Positions 8,123-14,856 of a stretch of 14,924 nt of DNA are shown piece by piece (position 1 is the first letter of the stretch; the number at the start of each line of letters is the position of its first letter). The stretch comes from CAZDUS01 sp964535015 (GTDB lineage: Bacteria; Verrucomicrobiota; Kiritimatiellia; CAIKKV01; CAITUY01). The stretch is taken from positions 1-14,924 of the forward strand of contig CAZHRU010000068.1 in assembly GCA_964535015.1 (NCBI GenBank), in the 5' to 3' direction. Made by a program: the position numbers and the translations under genes. The notes below the pieces were generated by a model, which saw only the letters and a list, made by a program, of their open reading frames with translations, did no database searches and was not told where the DNA came from.

Positions 8123-8344
8123 TTACATCTGGAATTTACGAGTCTCCAAACGCGTGGCCAGAAAAGTGGCGGCAGACCGGAAAACAACACTCCCGACACT
8201 GGCCGCGGCAATGGCTCTTTCCTGGTCGGCTAGGCCCGTGGCCTTGTTGGCCGCAGGAGTGGGCTTCTCTACCTGCTTCGGAGGTTTGGGCTCCGCCGGT
8301 TTCGGAGTTTCCGAATCATTCAGAATCTTTTCGAGTTCATTCAT
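8123..8344 (-). CDS. Small hypothetical protein (73 aa)
   Basis: Not a family I recognise. The start ATG 8344 has AAAGG about 8 bases upstream on the minus strand, which is a usable ribosome-binding site, and codon third positions are GC-rich as in neighbouring genes. The protein has a charged start (MNELEKILNDSE), a Pro/Lys-rich linker (residues 13-34, with PKPAEPKPPKQ), and an Ala-rich, mildly hydrophobic helix (about 44-65) followed by a basic end (RLETRKFQM). The second half might touch a membrane or pack as a helix. It lies upstream of the GNAT-dnaE cluster on the same strand, separated by about 120 bases that include a possible terminator. An overlapping plus-strand frame is less convincing. 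I hold it as probable rather than certain. Confidence 0.55.
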   Translation of the reverse strand: MNELEKILNDSETPKPAEPKPPKQVEKPTPAANKATGLADQERAIAAASVGSVVFRSAATFLATRLETRKFQM

Positions 8345-8443
8345 GTTGTACGCCTTTGGTTATTTGAACCAGTGTACCCCCATGCCAGCCGCCTGTATAC
8401 ACCTCATCCTGACACATCACGCATCCCCCTCCCGATCTTCCTC

Positions 8444-8472
8444 TTGATCTTTGCCGCCCCAACCGCTTCAAT
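8444..8472 (+). promoter_or_regulatory. Candidate sigma70-like promoter for the YejB-type permease
   Basis: TTGATC (8444-8449) and TTCAAT (8467-8472) are 17 bases apart, each matching four of six consensus positions. Transcription would begin near 8479, leaving a leader of about ten bases and no Shine-Dalgarno before ATG 8488, so translation may be nearly leaderless. The rest of the divergent gap 8345-8487 shows nothing else definite. Confidence 0.3.
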
Positions 8473-8487
8473 GCCCCCGTTATCCTC

Positions 8488-9531
8488 ATGGACCGCCTGA
8501 GTTACTTCATCCGCCGCCTGTTGCTGGTGGTGCCGACCTTCCTCGGCATCACCCTTCTGTGTTTCGCCCTGATCCAGATGGTACCCGGCGGCCCCGTCGA
8601 ACAGATGATCACCCGCATGAAGGGCATCGGCGCCGGCGAATCCAAACTCACCGCCGGCGCGGCTGCGTCCATCTCCCCCGACCAGCGCAAGGCCATCGAA
8701 CGGCATTTCGGATTCGACCGCCCCATCCATGAACGCTATTGGAAATGGCTGGTCCATGACCGCCTCGGCATGCGCATGGAGTCCTACAAATACCCGAACA
8801 AGACAGCCTGGCAGTTGATCAGTGAACGCTTCCCGGTCTCCCTGATCTTCGGAGTCACCGGCCTCATTCTGAGTTATGGAGTGTGCATCCCGCTCGGAAT
8901 CGCCAAGGCCCTGCGCAACGGATCCCGGTTTGACCTGTTCTCAAGCCTGCTCGTCTTCACCGGTTACGCCATCCCCGCCTTCGCTTTCGGCATGATCCTT
9001 AAGATGCTCCTCTGTGGCACCGTGGATGGATTCTGGGATGTCTTTCCAATCTCCGGCATGAATTCGGATCAGGCGGACACCTTCCCGCGCTGGCAACGTC
9101 TCACCGATACCGCCTGGCACATGGTCCTGCCGGTACTCTGCTATGTCATCGGCAACTTCGCCGTCCTGACCCTGCTGATGAAGAACGCCCTGCTGGAACA
9201 GATCGGCAAGGACTACGTCCGCACGGTCCTCGCCCGCGGCGGGTCCATGCGCCGGGCCGTGTGGCGCCACGCCCTGCGCAATGCCCTGATCCCCATCGCC
9301 ACCGGCCTCGGCGGTATCCTTACCGTCATGTTCGCCGGGTCCGTCCTGATTGAACAGGTGTTCGAAATCCCGGGAATGGGACGCCTGAGCCTCGACGCCA
9401 TCGTCGGCCGCGACTACCCCGTCTTCCTGGGCATCCTCTCCCTCACCTCCATCCTCGGACTGCTGGGCGGAATCGTGTCCGACTTCTGCTATATCCTGGT
9501 CGATCCGCGTATCACATTTGGCAATAAGTGA
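8488..9531 (+). CDS. ABC transporter permease, YejB-type (oligopeptide/microcin C family)
   Basis: A 347-aa inner-membrane permease of the OppB/DppB class, closest in my reading to E. coli YejB, which with YejA, YejE and YejF imports microcin C and peptides. It opens with RRLLLVVPTFLGI (first TM, about 9-32) and the PGGPV motif typical of the group. The periplasmic stretch has FGFDRPIHERYWKWL. The permease core then follows, with SRFDLFSSLLVFTGYAIPAF, DTAWHMVLPVL, and an EAA-type loop GGSMRRAVWRHALRNALIPI (251-270) that docks with the ATPase. The end VDPRITFGNK is the usual one. The length fits the family and the gene looks intact. No YejE partner, ATPase or binding protein flanks it: the upstream gene is divergent and etfB follows. 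The ATG 8488 start lacks a Shine-Dalgarno sequence. The family is certain; the substrate is inferred. Confidence 0.93.
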   Translation: MDRLSYFIRRLLLVVPTFLGITLLCFALIQMVPGGPVEQMITRMKGIGAGESKLTAGAAASISPDQRKAIERHFGFDRPIHERYWKWLVHDRLGMRMESYKYPNKTAWQLISERFPVSLIFGVTGLILSYGVCIPLGIAKALRNGSRFDLFSSLLVFTGYAIPAFAFGMILKMLLCGTVDGFWDVFPISGMNSDQADTFPRWQRLTDTAWHMVLPVLCYVIGNFAVLTLLMKNALLEQIGKDYVRTVLARGGSMRRAVWRHALRNALIPIATGLGGILTVMFAGSVLIEQVFEIPGMGRLSLDAIVGRDYPVFLGILSLTSILGLLGGIVSDFCYILVDPRITFGNK

Positions 9532-9532
9532 C

Positions 9533-9560
9533 TTGCATCCCACCCTTTTACCCCTATAAT
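9533..9560 (+). promoter_or_regulatory. Promoter of etfBA
   Basis: A perfect -10 box TATAAT (9555-9560) lies 16 bases after TTGCAT (9533-9538), a weaker -35 box. The site sits just after the permease stop and gives a transcript starting near 9567. It overlaps an upstream in-frame ATG (9559), which would then not be transcribed; this decides the etfB start at 9595. Confidence 0.7.
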
Positions 9561-9583
9561 GCCCGCGACTTTTTTTCACCAGC

Positions 9584-9588
9584 AGGAG
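9584..9588 (+). promoter_or_regulatory. Ribosome-binding site fixing the etfB start
   Basis: AGGAG lies 6 bases upstream of ATG 9595, the ideal distance. No such site precedes the alternative in-frame ATG at 9559. Confidence 0.8.
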
Positions 9589-9594
9589 ATTACT

Positions 9595-10389
9595 ATGCGA
9601 TATGTCGTCTGCGTCAAACAGGTTCCGGAAACAACGGACGTAAAGATCAATCCGGAAACCAACACCCTCATGCGCGAGGGCGTGACCTCCATCATCAATC
9701 CGTTTGACATGTACGCCATCGAGGAGGCCCTGCGCCTGAAGGCCAAGACCGGCGGAACCGTTACCATTGTCTCCATGGGCCCCCCTCAGGCGGAAAACGC
9801 TATCCGCGAGGCCATCGCCATGGGCGCCGATGAAGGCATCCTGCTCTCCGACCGCGCCTTCGCCGGCAGCGATACCTGGGCCACCAGTTACACCATCGCC
9901 ATGGCCATCCGCAAGATCGGGGATGCCAGCGTCATCCTCTGCGGCAAACAGGCGTCCGACGGCGATACCGCCCAGGTCGGCCCCGGCATCGCCGTCCATC
10001 TCGACCTCCCCCAAATCACCTACGTCCGCAAGATCGAGGCGATTGATGACAAGAAGATCGTCGCCGAACGCCTCCTCGAGGATGGCTACGAGGTCATCGA
10101 GGCGCCGCTTCCCTGCGTTCTCACCGTCGTCAAGGAAATCAACGAACCGCGCCTCCCTTCCTTGAAGGGCAAGATGAGCGCCAAAAAGGCCGTCATCCCA
10201 ACCTGGAAGGCCGCCGATCTGAACTGTGACCCGAAAGGTATCGGCCTGGATGGATCCCCCACCAAAGTGGTCAAAATATTCACCCCGCCTCCACGGTCTG
10301 GCGGAGTAATGCTAACGGGTGAGCCGGATGAAATCATTCCCGGTCTCGTCGCCAAATTAAAGGATGCGGTTTTGAGCGCCGCGAACTGA
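9595..10389 (+). CDS. etfB: Electron transfer flavoprotein, beta subunit
   Basis: EtfB, 264 aa from ATG 9595, the start set by AGGAG and by the promoter at 9533-9560. With EtfA it forms the cytoplasmic FAD-containing ETF. The start MRYVVCVKQVPETTDVKI is typical of the family. INPFDMYAIEEALRLK (34-49) and the nucleotide-binding segment with CGKQASDGDTAQVGPG (116-131) are clear. DGDTAQVGP is the pattern of ETFs from anaerobes that bind a second FAD in EtfB, including electron-bifurcating ones; mitochondrial-type EtfB has a DDDCNQTG-like sequence and binds AMP instead. The tail includes NEPRLPSLKGKMSAKK (183-198), the recognition-loop region that contacts partner dehydrogenases. etfA follows after 12 bases, so the two are co-transcribed. 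Identity is certain; bifurcation is inferred. Confidence 0.97.
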   Translation: MRYVVCVKQVPETTDVKINPETNTLMREGVTSIINPFDMYAIEEALRLKAKTGGTVTIVSMGPPQAENAIREAIAMGADEGILLSDRAFAGSDTWATSYTIAMAIRKIGDASVILCGKQASDGDTAQVGPGIAVHLDLPQITYVRKIEAIDDKKIVAERLLEDGYEVIEAPLPCVLTVVKEINEPRLPSLKGKMSAKKAVIPTWKAADLNCDPKGIGLDGSPTKVVKIFTPPPRSGGVMLTGEPDEIIPGLVAKLKDAVLSAAN

Positions 10390-10401
10390 GGAGCCTGTAT
10401 C

Positions 10402-11616
10402 ATGAGTGACCCAATCAAGATTATCGATGAAAAGTGCGTCCGCTGCGGTCTCTGCGTCAAGGTTTGCCCCTTCGGCGCCATCACCCAGGCGGAACGCAAG
10501 ACACTCCCGGTCATTGACCTCACCAAGTGCACCCTCTGCGGCGCCTGCCTGGAGGCCTGCAAGTTCGACTCCATCTGGATGAAGGAGAAAGCCGCCCCTT
10601 CCGCGCAACTGACGTCTTTCAAGGATGTCTGGGTGTTTATCGAACAGCACGACGGCGCAATCCAGTCCATCTCCTATGAACTCCTGGGCGAAGGCCGCAA
10701 ACTCGCCGACGCACTGCAGATGCAGTTGTGCGCCGTATTCCTCGGCAGCAATATCTCCGGCAAGACCTCCGAACTAACGTCACGCGGCGCCGACAAGGTC
10801 TATATCGTCGACCGCCCCGAATTGGCCTACTATCAGGATGAATCCTACGCCGCCGTCCTCATCGACCTGGTGAACCGCCACAAGCCGAATGTCATCCTCT
10901 GCGGCGCCTCCACCATCGGACGGAGCCTCGTCTCCCGCGTGGCCGTCAAGGTCAAGGCCGGCCTCACGGCCGACTGCACGGCCTTGGCCATCGACCCCGC
11001 CACCGGAAACCTCCTGCAGACACGCCCCGCCTTCGGCGGCAACATCATGGCCACCATCATCACCCCCAACAACCGCCCGCAAATGGCGACCGTCCGCCAC
11101 AAGGTGATGAAGGAAGCCACCGTGGACCCCTCCCGTACCGGCACCGTCATCGCCGAGGTGGTCGCCGACGCCCTGCTCCAAGGCAAGGCCCGCCGGATCC
11201 GCTTCGAGGCCGAACACGAAACCACCATGAATATCGCCGAGGCCAATATCATCGTCTCGGGCGGCCGCGGCATGCAAACCCCGGAAAATTTCATGATGCT
11301 GCGCGAGTTGGCCGAAGTCCTCGGCGCCGGCGTTGGAGCCTCCCGCGCCGCGGTGGACTCCAACTGGATCCCGTACTCCCATCAGGTCGGTCAGACCGGG
11401 AAGACCGTCTGCCCCAAAATCTACATCGCCGTCGGCATCAGCGGCCAGATTCAACATCTGGCCGGTATGCAGTCCTCCGACATCATCGTGGCGATCAACA
11501 AGGACCCGGATGCCCCCATCTTCAAGGTCGCAACCTACGGGATCGTTGGCGATCTGTTTACGATTGTCCCCAAACTGACCGAAGAATTCCGCAAGGTGCT
11601 CGGAAAGCGCCGCTAA
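10402..11616 (+). CDS. etfA: Electron transfer flavoprotein, alpha subunit with N-terminal 2[4Fe-4S] ferredoxin domain
   Basis: EtfA of 404 aa, longer than the usual 310-330 because of an added N-terminal ferredoxin. Eight cysteines in two CxxCxxCxxxC sets (C12, C15, C18, C22 and C43, C46, C49, C53) should bind two [4Fe-4S] clusters. The EtfA core then runs from about 74. The FAD-binding C-terminal domain has VSGGRGM (285-291), GASRAAVD (312-319), SHQVGQTGKTVCPKIYIAVG (326-345), SGQIQHLAGM (347-356) and AINKDPDAPIF (364-374). The same fusion is known in CarE of the caffeyl-CoA reductase complex and LctC of the lactate dehydrogenase complex of Acetobacterium woodii, both electron-bifurcating. 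GAGGAG lies 8 bases before ATG 10402. No acyl-CoA or FAD-linked lactate-type dehydrogenase is in the window, so the electron acceptor is unknown. Confidence 0.96.
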   Translation: MSDPIKIIDEKCVRCGLCVKVCPFGAITQAERKTLPVIDLTKCTLCGACLEACKFDSIWMKEKAAPSAQLTSFKDVWVFIEQHDGAIQSISYELLGEGRKLADALQMQLCAVFLGSNISGKTSELTSRGADKVYIVDRPELAYYQDESYAAVLIDLVNRHKPNVILCGASTIGRSLVSRVAVKVKAGLTADCTALAIDPATGNLLQTRPAFGGNIMATIITPNNRPQMATVRHKVMKEATVDPSRTGTVIAEVVADALLQGKARRIRFEAEHETTMNIAEANIIVSGGRGMQTPENFMMLRELAEVLGAGVGASRAAVDSNWIPYSHQVGQTGKTVCPKIYIAVGISGQIQHLAGMQSSDIIVAINKDPDAPIFKVATYGIVGDLFTIVPKLTEEFRKVLGKRR

Positions 11617-11622
11617 TCCTTC

Positions 11623-11651
11623 TTGTCAGCAGCCAACCACCACGATAGAGT
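11623..11651 (+). promoter_or_regulatory. Candidate promoter of the exported-protein gene
   Basis: TTGTCA (11623-11628, five of six consensus positions) is 17 bases from TAGAGT (11646-11651, four of six). It lies right after the etfA stop and 26 bases before the ATG at 11677, so this gene may be transcribed separately from etfBA. Confidence 0.42.
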
Positions 11652-11676
11652 CTCATCACATTCGGAGGTCATTACC

Positions 11677-12450
11677 ATGAACGTTACCAGAACTTTGAAA
11701 CTACTTGTGCTTCTCGTCCTTGCCGCAGGGACCCTGCCTGCTTTTGCCGGATCCGCAACCCCGCCCGCCATCCTGGTCGTGCCTGCACGTGCCCGCATGG
11801 TCCAGTTGGCATTCCAGATCGCCGCCGTCCAAAATGTCGGCCTCGTCTCCTACGACACCAGCGCCCTCTCCAAGGACCTCCTGATCCACGTCTGGAATGG
11901 ACACGAGTGGCTCCGGATCACCACCGATGAGTACACCAGTGGCGCATTCATGAGCGGCACCACCGCGGATATCTTCATCCTGGGTCCCGCCGACACCCTC
12001 CCGCCCTTGATGTCCGCAGACCCGTTCTGGGGAAAACGCACCCACCGGATCGCCGTGCTGGACACCGCCACCATTATGAATGAACTTGGAAAAGTTCTGG
12101 CGTTCACCCCGCGCCAATGGAAATGGCTTGCCGAAAAGAACGGCCTGACTCTGACGGATACCAATGCCGAGCGCCGTCACTACGGTCGCTGGGGTAAGTC
12201 CGGCGTGGATGCCTCCGCCCTCCCGTCCTCCAGGAAGACCATCACGCCCGCCCTCACCCCGGATAGCGACGTCATCGTAATGCCACCCGCCGCCCCAATG
12301 TCGGAACCGCCCCCTGCGGTCGCCCCGAAAACCCCCGTTCCTGTAGACCCCGTCATCGCGGCTCCGCCAGCCGCTCCCGTGGTTGAACCCCCAACCCTGT
12401 CGGTTCCGCCTGCGGCCCCCGCCCCCATGATCGATCCGACAACCAAGTAA
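11677..12450 (+). CDS. Exported Ala/Pro-rich protein of unknown function
   Basis: A protein of 257 aa from ATG 11677, which has GGAGG 8 bases upstream; a longer in-frame start near 11623 has no such site. Residues 1-25 form a Sec signal peptide: MNVTRTLK, a Leu/Val/Ala-rich core, then a cleavage site after AFA-like residues (LPAFAG). The mature globular part (about 27-175) has FQIAAVQNVGLVSYD, HEWLRITTDEY and PRQWKWLAEKNGLTLTD. The last helix-like part ends in RRHYGRWGKSG. The final 70 residues are Pro/Ala/Val-rich and probably a flexible tail. There is no lipobox, no anchor and no known catalytic motif. The gene lies between etfA and an ABC transporter on the same strand, which gives no clear functional hint. 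Confidence 0.85.
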   Translation: MNVTRTLKLLVLLVLAAGTLPAFAGSATPPAILVVPARARMVQLAFQIAAVQNVGLVSYDTSALSKDLLIHVWNGHEWLRITTDEYTSGAFMSGTTADIFILGPADTLPPLMSADPFWGKRTHRIAVLDTATIMNELGKVLAFTPRQWKWLAEKNGLTLTDTNAERRHYGRWGKSGVDASALPSSRKTITPALTPDSDVIVMPPAAPMSEPPPAVAPKTPVPVDPVIAAPPAAPVVEPPTLSVPPAAPAPMIDPTTK

Positions 12451-12492
12451 CCCTCCACACCGGAGGATTCAGGGTTCAGGCAGGCCCCGCCT

Positions 12493-13359
12493 ATGACCGA
12501 CTCCTCACCGAACGTCATTGAGGCCATCGGCCTGACTAAGGTCTTCAGGGATTTCTGGGGCCGCCCCAACGTCAGGGCCGTGGACGGCATTTCGCTTACC
12601 GTCCCCCGTGGCAAAATCTTTGGACTCCTCGGCCCCAACGGATCAGGCAAGAGCACCACCATCAAAATGATCCTCGGCCTCCTTCATCCCACCGCCGGCT
12701 CCCTTACCGTACTGGGTCGCCCCCCCTCCGACGTCGCCACCAAATCCCGCATGGGGTTCATGCCCGAAGAGTCGTACCTCTACAAATACCTCACCACCCA
12801 GGAAATCCTGATGTTCTTTGCCAACCTCAGTGGCCTTCCGTCTTCCGACCGCCAGGACAACGTCAACCGCCTGATCGCTCAGGTCGGCCTCACCGGTGCC
12901 CGGAATCGCCGTATCGGCGAATTCTCCAAAGGTATGGCCCGCCGCGTCGGCCTCGCCCAGGCCCTCCTGAATGATCCGGACCTGATCCTGCTCGATGAAC
13001 CCACCTCAGGTCTTGATCCCGTAGCCTGCCGCGAGGTCAAGGATTTGCTTCTCGGCCTCGCCGCCCGCGGCAAAACCATCCTGATCTGCTCACACCATCT
13101 CGCCGACATGGAGGACATCTGCGACCGCGTCGCCATTCTACTTAATGGCCGCATCTGCACCCAGGGCAACGTCGCCGATATGCTCAGGGATCCAGGTCGG
13201 ATCCAACTGACCATCCACGGCCTTTCCGCCGATAAACTACCCGCCGTCCTGCGCTATCTCGAACAGGAAACCGGCCATGCCCCTGTCGTGGATCACGCCG
13301 GTCAAAGCCTCGAATCCTTCTATATCACGGTGGTTTCACAGCGTCGCGCCTCACCATGA
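12493..13359 (+). CDS. ABC transporter ATP-binding protein (ABC-2/NatA type)
   Basis: A single ATPase domain of 288 aa, cytoplasmic. Walker A is GPNGSGKST (47-55). The Q-loop position is in a PEE context (GFMPEESYLYKYLT, 88-101), as is common in NatA-like export ATPases. The signature motif is EFSKGMARRV (143-152), Walker B is LILLDEP (164-170) followed by TSGLDP, and the switch histidine lies in CSHHL (199-203). The 50 residues after the core (about 235-288) form the short C-terminal extension typical of the group. Its last four bases (ATGA) overlap the start of the permease gene, so the two proteins should form one transporter. The start ATG 12493 has only a weak ribosome-binding site (GGCAGG). 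The substrate cannot be told; multidrug, lipid, ion or surface-protein related export are all possible. Confidence 0.95.
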   Translation: MTDSSPNVIEAIGLTKVFRDFWGRPNVRAVDGISLTVPRGKIFGLLGPNGSGKSTTIKMILGLLHPTAGSLTVLGRPPSDVATKSRMGFMPEESYLYKYLTTQEILMFFANLSGLPSSDRQDNVNRLIAQVGLTGARNRRIGEFSKGMARRVGLAQALLNDPDLILLDEPTSGLDPVACREVKDLLLGLAARGKTILICSHHLADMEDICDRVAILLNGRICTQGNVADMLRDPGRIQLTIHGLSADKLPAVLRYLEQETGHAPVVDHAGQSLESFYITVVSQRRASP

Positions 13360-14645
13360 ATCCCCGGCGCATCATTTCCATCGCCCAGTTGACCGTACGT
13401 GATGCCATCCGCTCCAGACTCCTCCTCGCCCTCGCCTCCCTCATCCTGGCCGTGTTGATCGCCATCCCCTTGCTCATTGCCGACACGTCCTCCCCCGCCG
13501 ATCGCCTTTCCGTCACCCTGCACTACTCCCTCAATGCCATCCTGTTCATCCTGACCATCAGCACACTCTGGGCCTCCTGCGTTGCCGTCGCCGGCGACAT
13601 CACCGACCGCCGCCTGCATCTGGTCCTGGCTAAACCCGTTCACCGTTACGAACTCTGGCTTGGCAAATGGATCGGGATCGTCTTCCTTGATTTCGCCATC
13701 TTGGCTGCATCCGGAAGCGGCGTGGCCGGCATTCTCCTCTGGTCATGGAACACCCTGCCAGCCGGTTCCCCCCAACGCCTTCAGACGGAAGCACGCCTGC
13801 TGACCGCCCGAACAGCCCTCCTCCCGGAACTTCCACCCACGCTTGAACAACAACGGGAAACTGTCCAGACGGCCATGATGGTTCCCTCCGGCGGATCCTT
13901 GACACTGCACTACCGCATCCCACCCGCCGCATGCCTGCCTCTACCCAGCGAGCTGCGTCTTTCGATGGAGTCATCCCTGCCCGACCGGAAATACGTTTCA
14001 GGCATCTGGCAGATAACGAACGCAACCGGTCAATACCTCTCCATCCCCTTCACAAATTCCCCGGGAATCCCATCCCAACTCATGATCCCTGCCTTTGGCC
14101 ATTCCAGCCATGGACCGTTATCCATCACCTTGACACGCACCGACACCGCCAACCCTGCCCGTCTCCTCCTGGCCCCCAACGGCAAACTGCCAATACTCCT
14201 GGTTCCTGTCGGCGCCTTCGGACCCAATTTCTGCCGGGCACTCCTCGTTGTCTGGTTTCGCCTGGCTTTTGTGGCCGCTCTGGGCGTCACCATGGGTTGC
14301 CTGCTATCCATGCCGGTGTCCGTCTTTGCCGCCTTCGCCGTCCTTATCCTCCTCCAGATGAGCGGATTCATCTCCGCAGTCGCGGCGACCGGAACCTTGG
14401 TTGAACACCACCATGGCGATGTCGCCCCGCCCGGCCTGCTGGACATCGCCTCGCTTCGTCTCATCACCGCCCTCAACCGCATAACCGGTCCTCTGGATTA
14501 CTACAACGCCATCCCCTGGATAACGGAAGGCCGCCGAATCACCTGGGAGATGACCGCCAAAGCCTTCGGACTCCTGGGCCTGCTCTACAGCGCCGCCGTT
14601 GCCATCCCCGGCATCCTCCTCTTCAACCGCCGCGAAATGACCTGA
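13356..14645 (+). CDS. ABC-2-type transporter permease with large extracytoplasmic insert
   Basis: A 429-aa membrane protein partnered with the ATPase it overlaps (ATGA at 13356-13359). The cytoplasmic N-terminus MNPRRIISIAQLTVRDAIRS is typical of ABC-2 permeases (GldF/NosY-like), where this helix contacts the ATPase. TM helices are predicted at about 21-42, 57-79, 105-130, 297-318, 320-345 and 400-424. ITDRRLHLVLAKPVHRYELW (82-101) is the characteristic cytoplasmic loop with an arginine/lysine-proline pattern. Between TM3 and TM4 lies a polar region of roughly 150 residues (about 135-285) that should be extracytoplasmic; it is beta-rich looking, with several S/T/P stretches, and I do not recognise it. 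The gene ends 14643-14645 with no U-tract terminator. The identity as a permease is firm and the substrate unknown. Confidence 0.92.
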   Translation: MNPRRIISIAQLTVRDAIRSRLLLALASLILAVLIAIPLLIADTSSPADRLSVTLHYSLNAILFILTISTLWASCVAVAGDITDRRLHLVLAKPVHRYELWLGKWIGIVFLDFAILAASGSGVAGILLWSWNTLPAGSPQRLQTEARLLTARTALLPELPPTLEQQRETVQTAMMVPSGGSLTLHYRIPPAACLPLPSELRLSMESSLPDRKYVSGIWQITNATGQYLSIPFTNSPGIPSQLMIPAFGHSSHGPLSITLTRTDTANPARLLLAPNGKLPILLVPVGAFGPNFCRALLVVWFRLAFVAALGVTMGCLLSMPVSVFAAFAVLILLQMSGFISAVAATGTLVEHHHGDVAPPGLLDIASLRLITALNRITGPLDYYNAIPWITEGRRITWEMTAKAFGLLGLLYSAAVAIPGILLFNRREMT

Positions 14646-14672
14646 CGTCCTTCTTCCGAATTGGCGCCGATC

Positions 14673-14693
14673 CCCGTGACCTCGCGTCACGGG
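14673..14693 (+). terminator. Strong hairpin after the ABC operon, possible terminator without U tract
   Basis: CCCGTGAC (14673-14680) pairs perfectly with GTCACGGG (14686-14693) over a 5-base loop, 27 bases after the permease stop. It is an 8-bp GC-rich stem, but no T run follows on either strand. It could act as a Rho-dependent pause, an mRNA-end stabiliser or a weak terminator. A second inverted repeat (CCCGGT 14706-14711 with ACCGGG 14725-14730) follows shortly. Confidence 0.4.
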
Positions 14694-14766
14694 TGAAGAA
14701 AGTTGCCCGGTAGCGTTGGCCTCCACCGGGACGAATCCGGCGGGCGGCACTGGCAACGACAGGCAG

Positions 14767-14820
14767 GCGCCAAAACTCGGAGATGCGCCAAAACTTGCCC
14801 ACCCGGCAAAATTCGCATTG
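14767..14820. repeat. Three degenerate 18-base direct repeats
   Basis: Units at 14767-14784, 14785-14802 and 14803-14820 are adjacent and 18 bases long. The first two share GCGCCAAAACT exactly; the third has CCGGCAAAATT at the same place. They sit in non-coding sequence directly upstream of the riboswitch promoter candidate. Possible roles are a protein-binding array or a remnant of a repeated element. Confidence 0.55.
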
Positions 14821-14846
14821 ACTCAACCACCCCGCCCCACTACTCT
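14818..14846 (+). promoter_or_regulatory. Candidate promoter driving the cobalamin riboswitch
   Basis: TTGACT (14818-14823, five of six -35 positions) is 17 bases from TACTCT (14841-14846, three of six -10 positions). Transcription would start near 14853, just at the 5' edge of the riboswitch, which fits well. The -10 box is weak, so the call is tentative. Confidence 0.42.
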
Positions 14847-14856
14847 CCGCACCTTG

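Noticed and set aside
8941..10014. A 357-codon open frame on the minus strand
   Set aside because: It crosses the permease-etfB junction antisense, covering two well-supported genes and the etfB promoter. Its composition (Gly/Asp/His-rich) is that of a shadow frame.
12452..12466. Small hairpin (CCTCC with GGAGG) after the exported-protein gene
   Set aside because: Only a 5-bp stem with no T run; the GGAGG is also too far (26 bases) from the ATPase start to be its ribosome-binding site.
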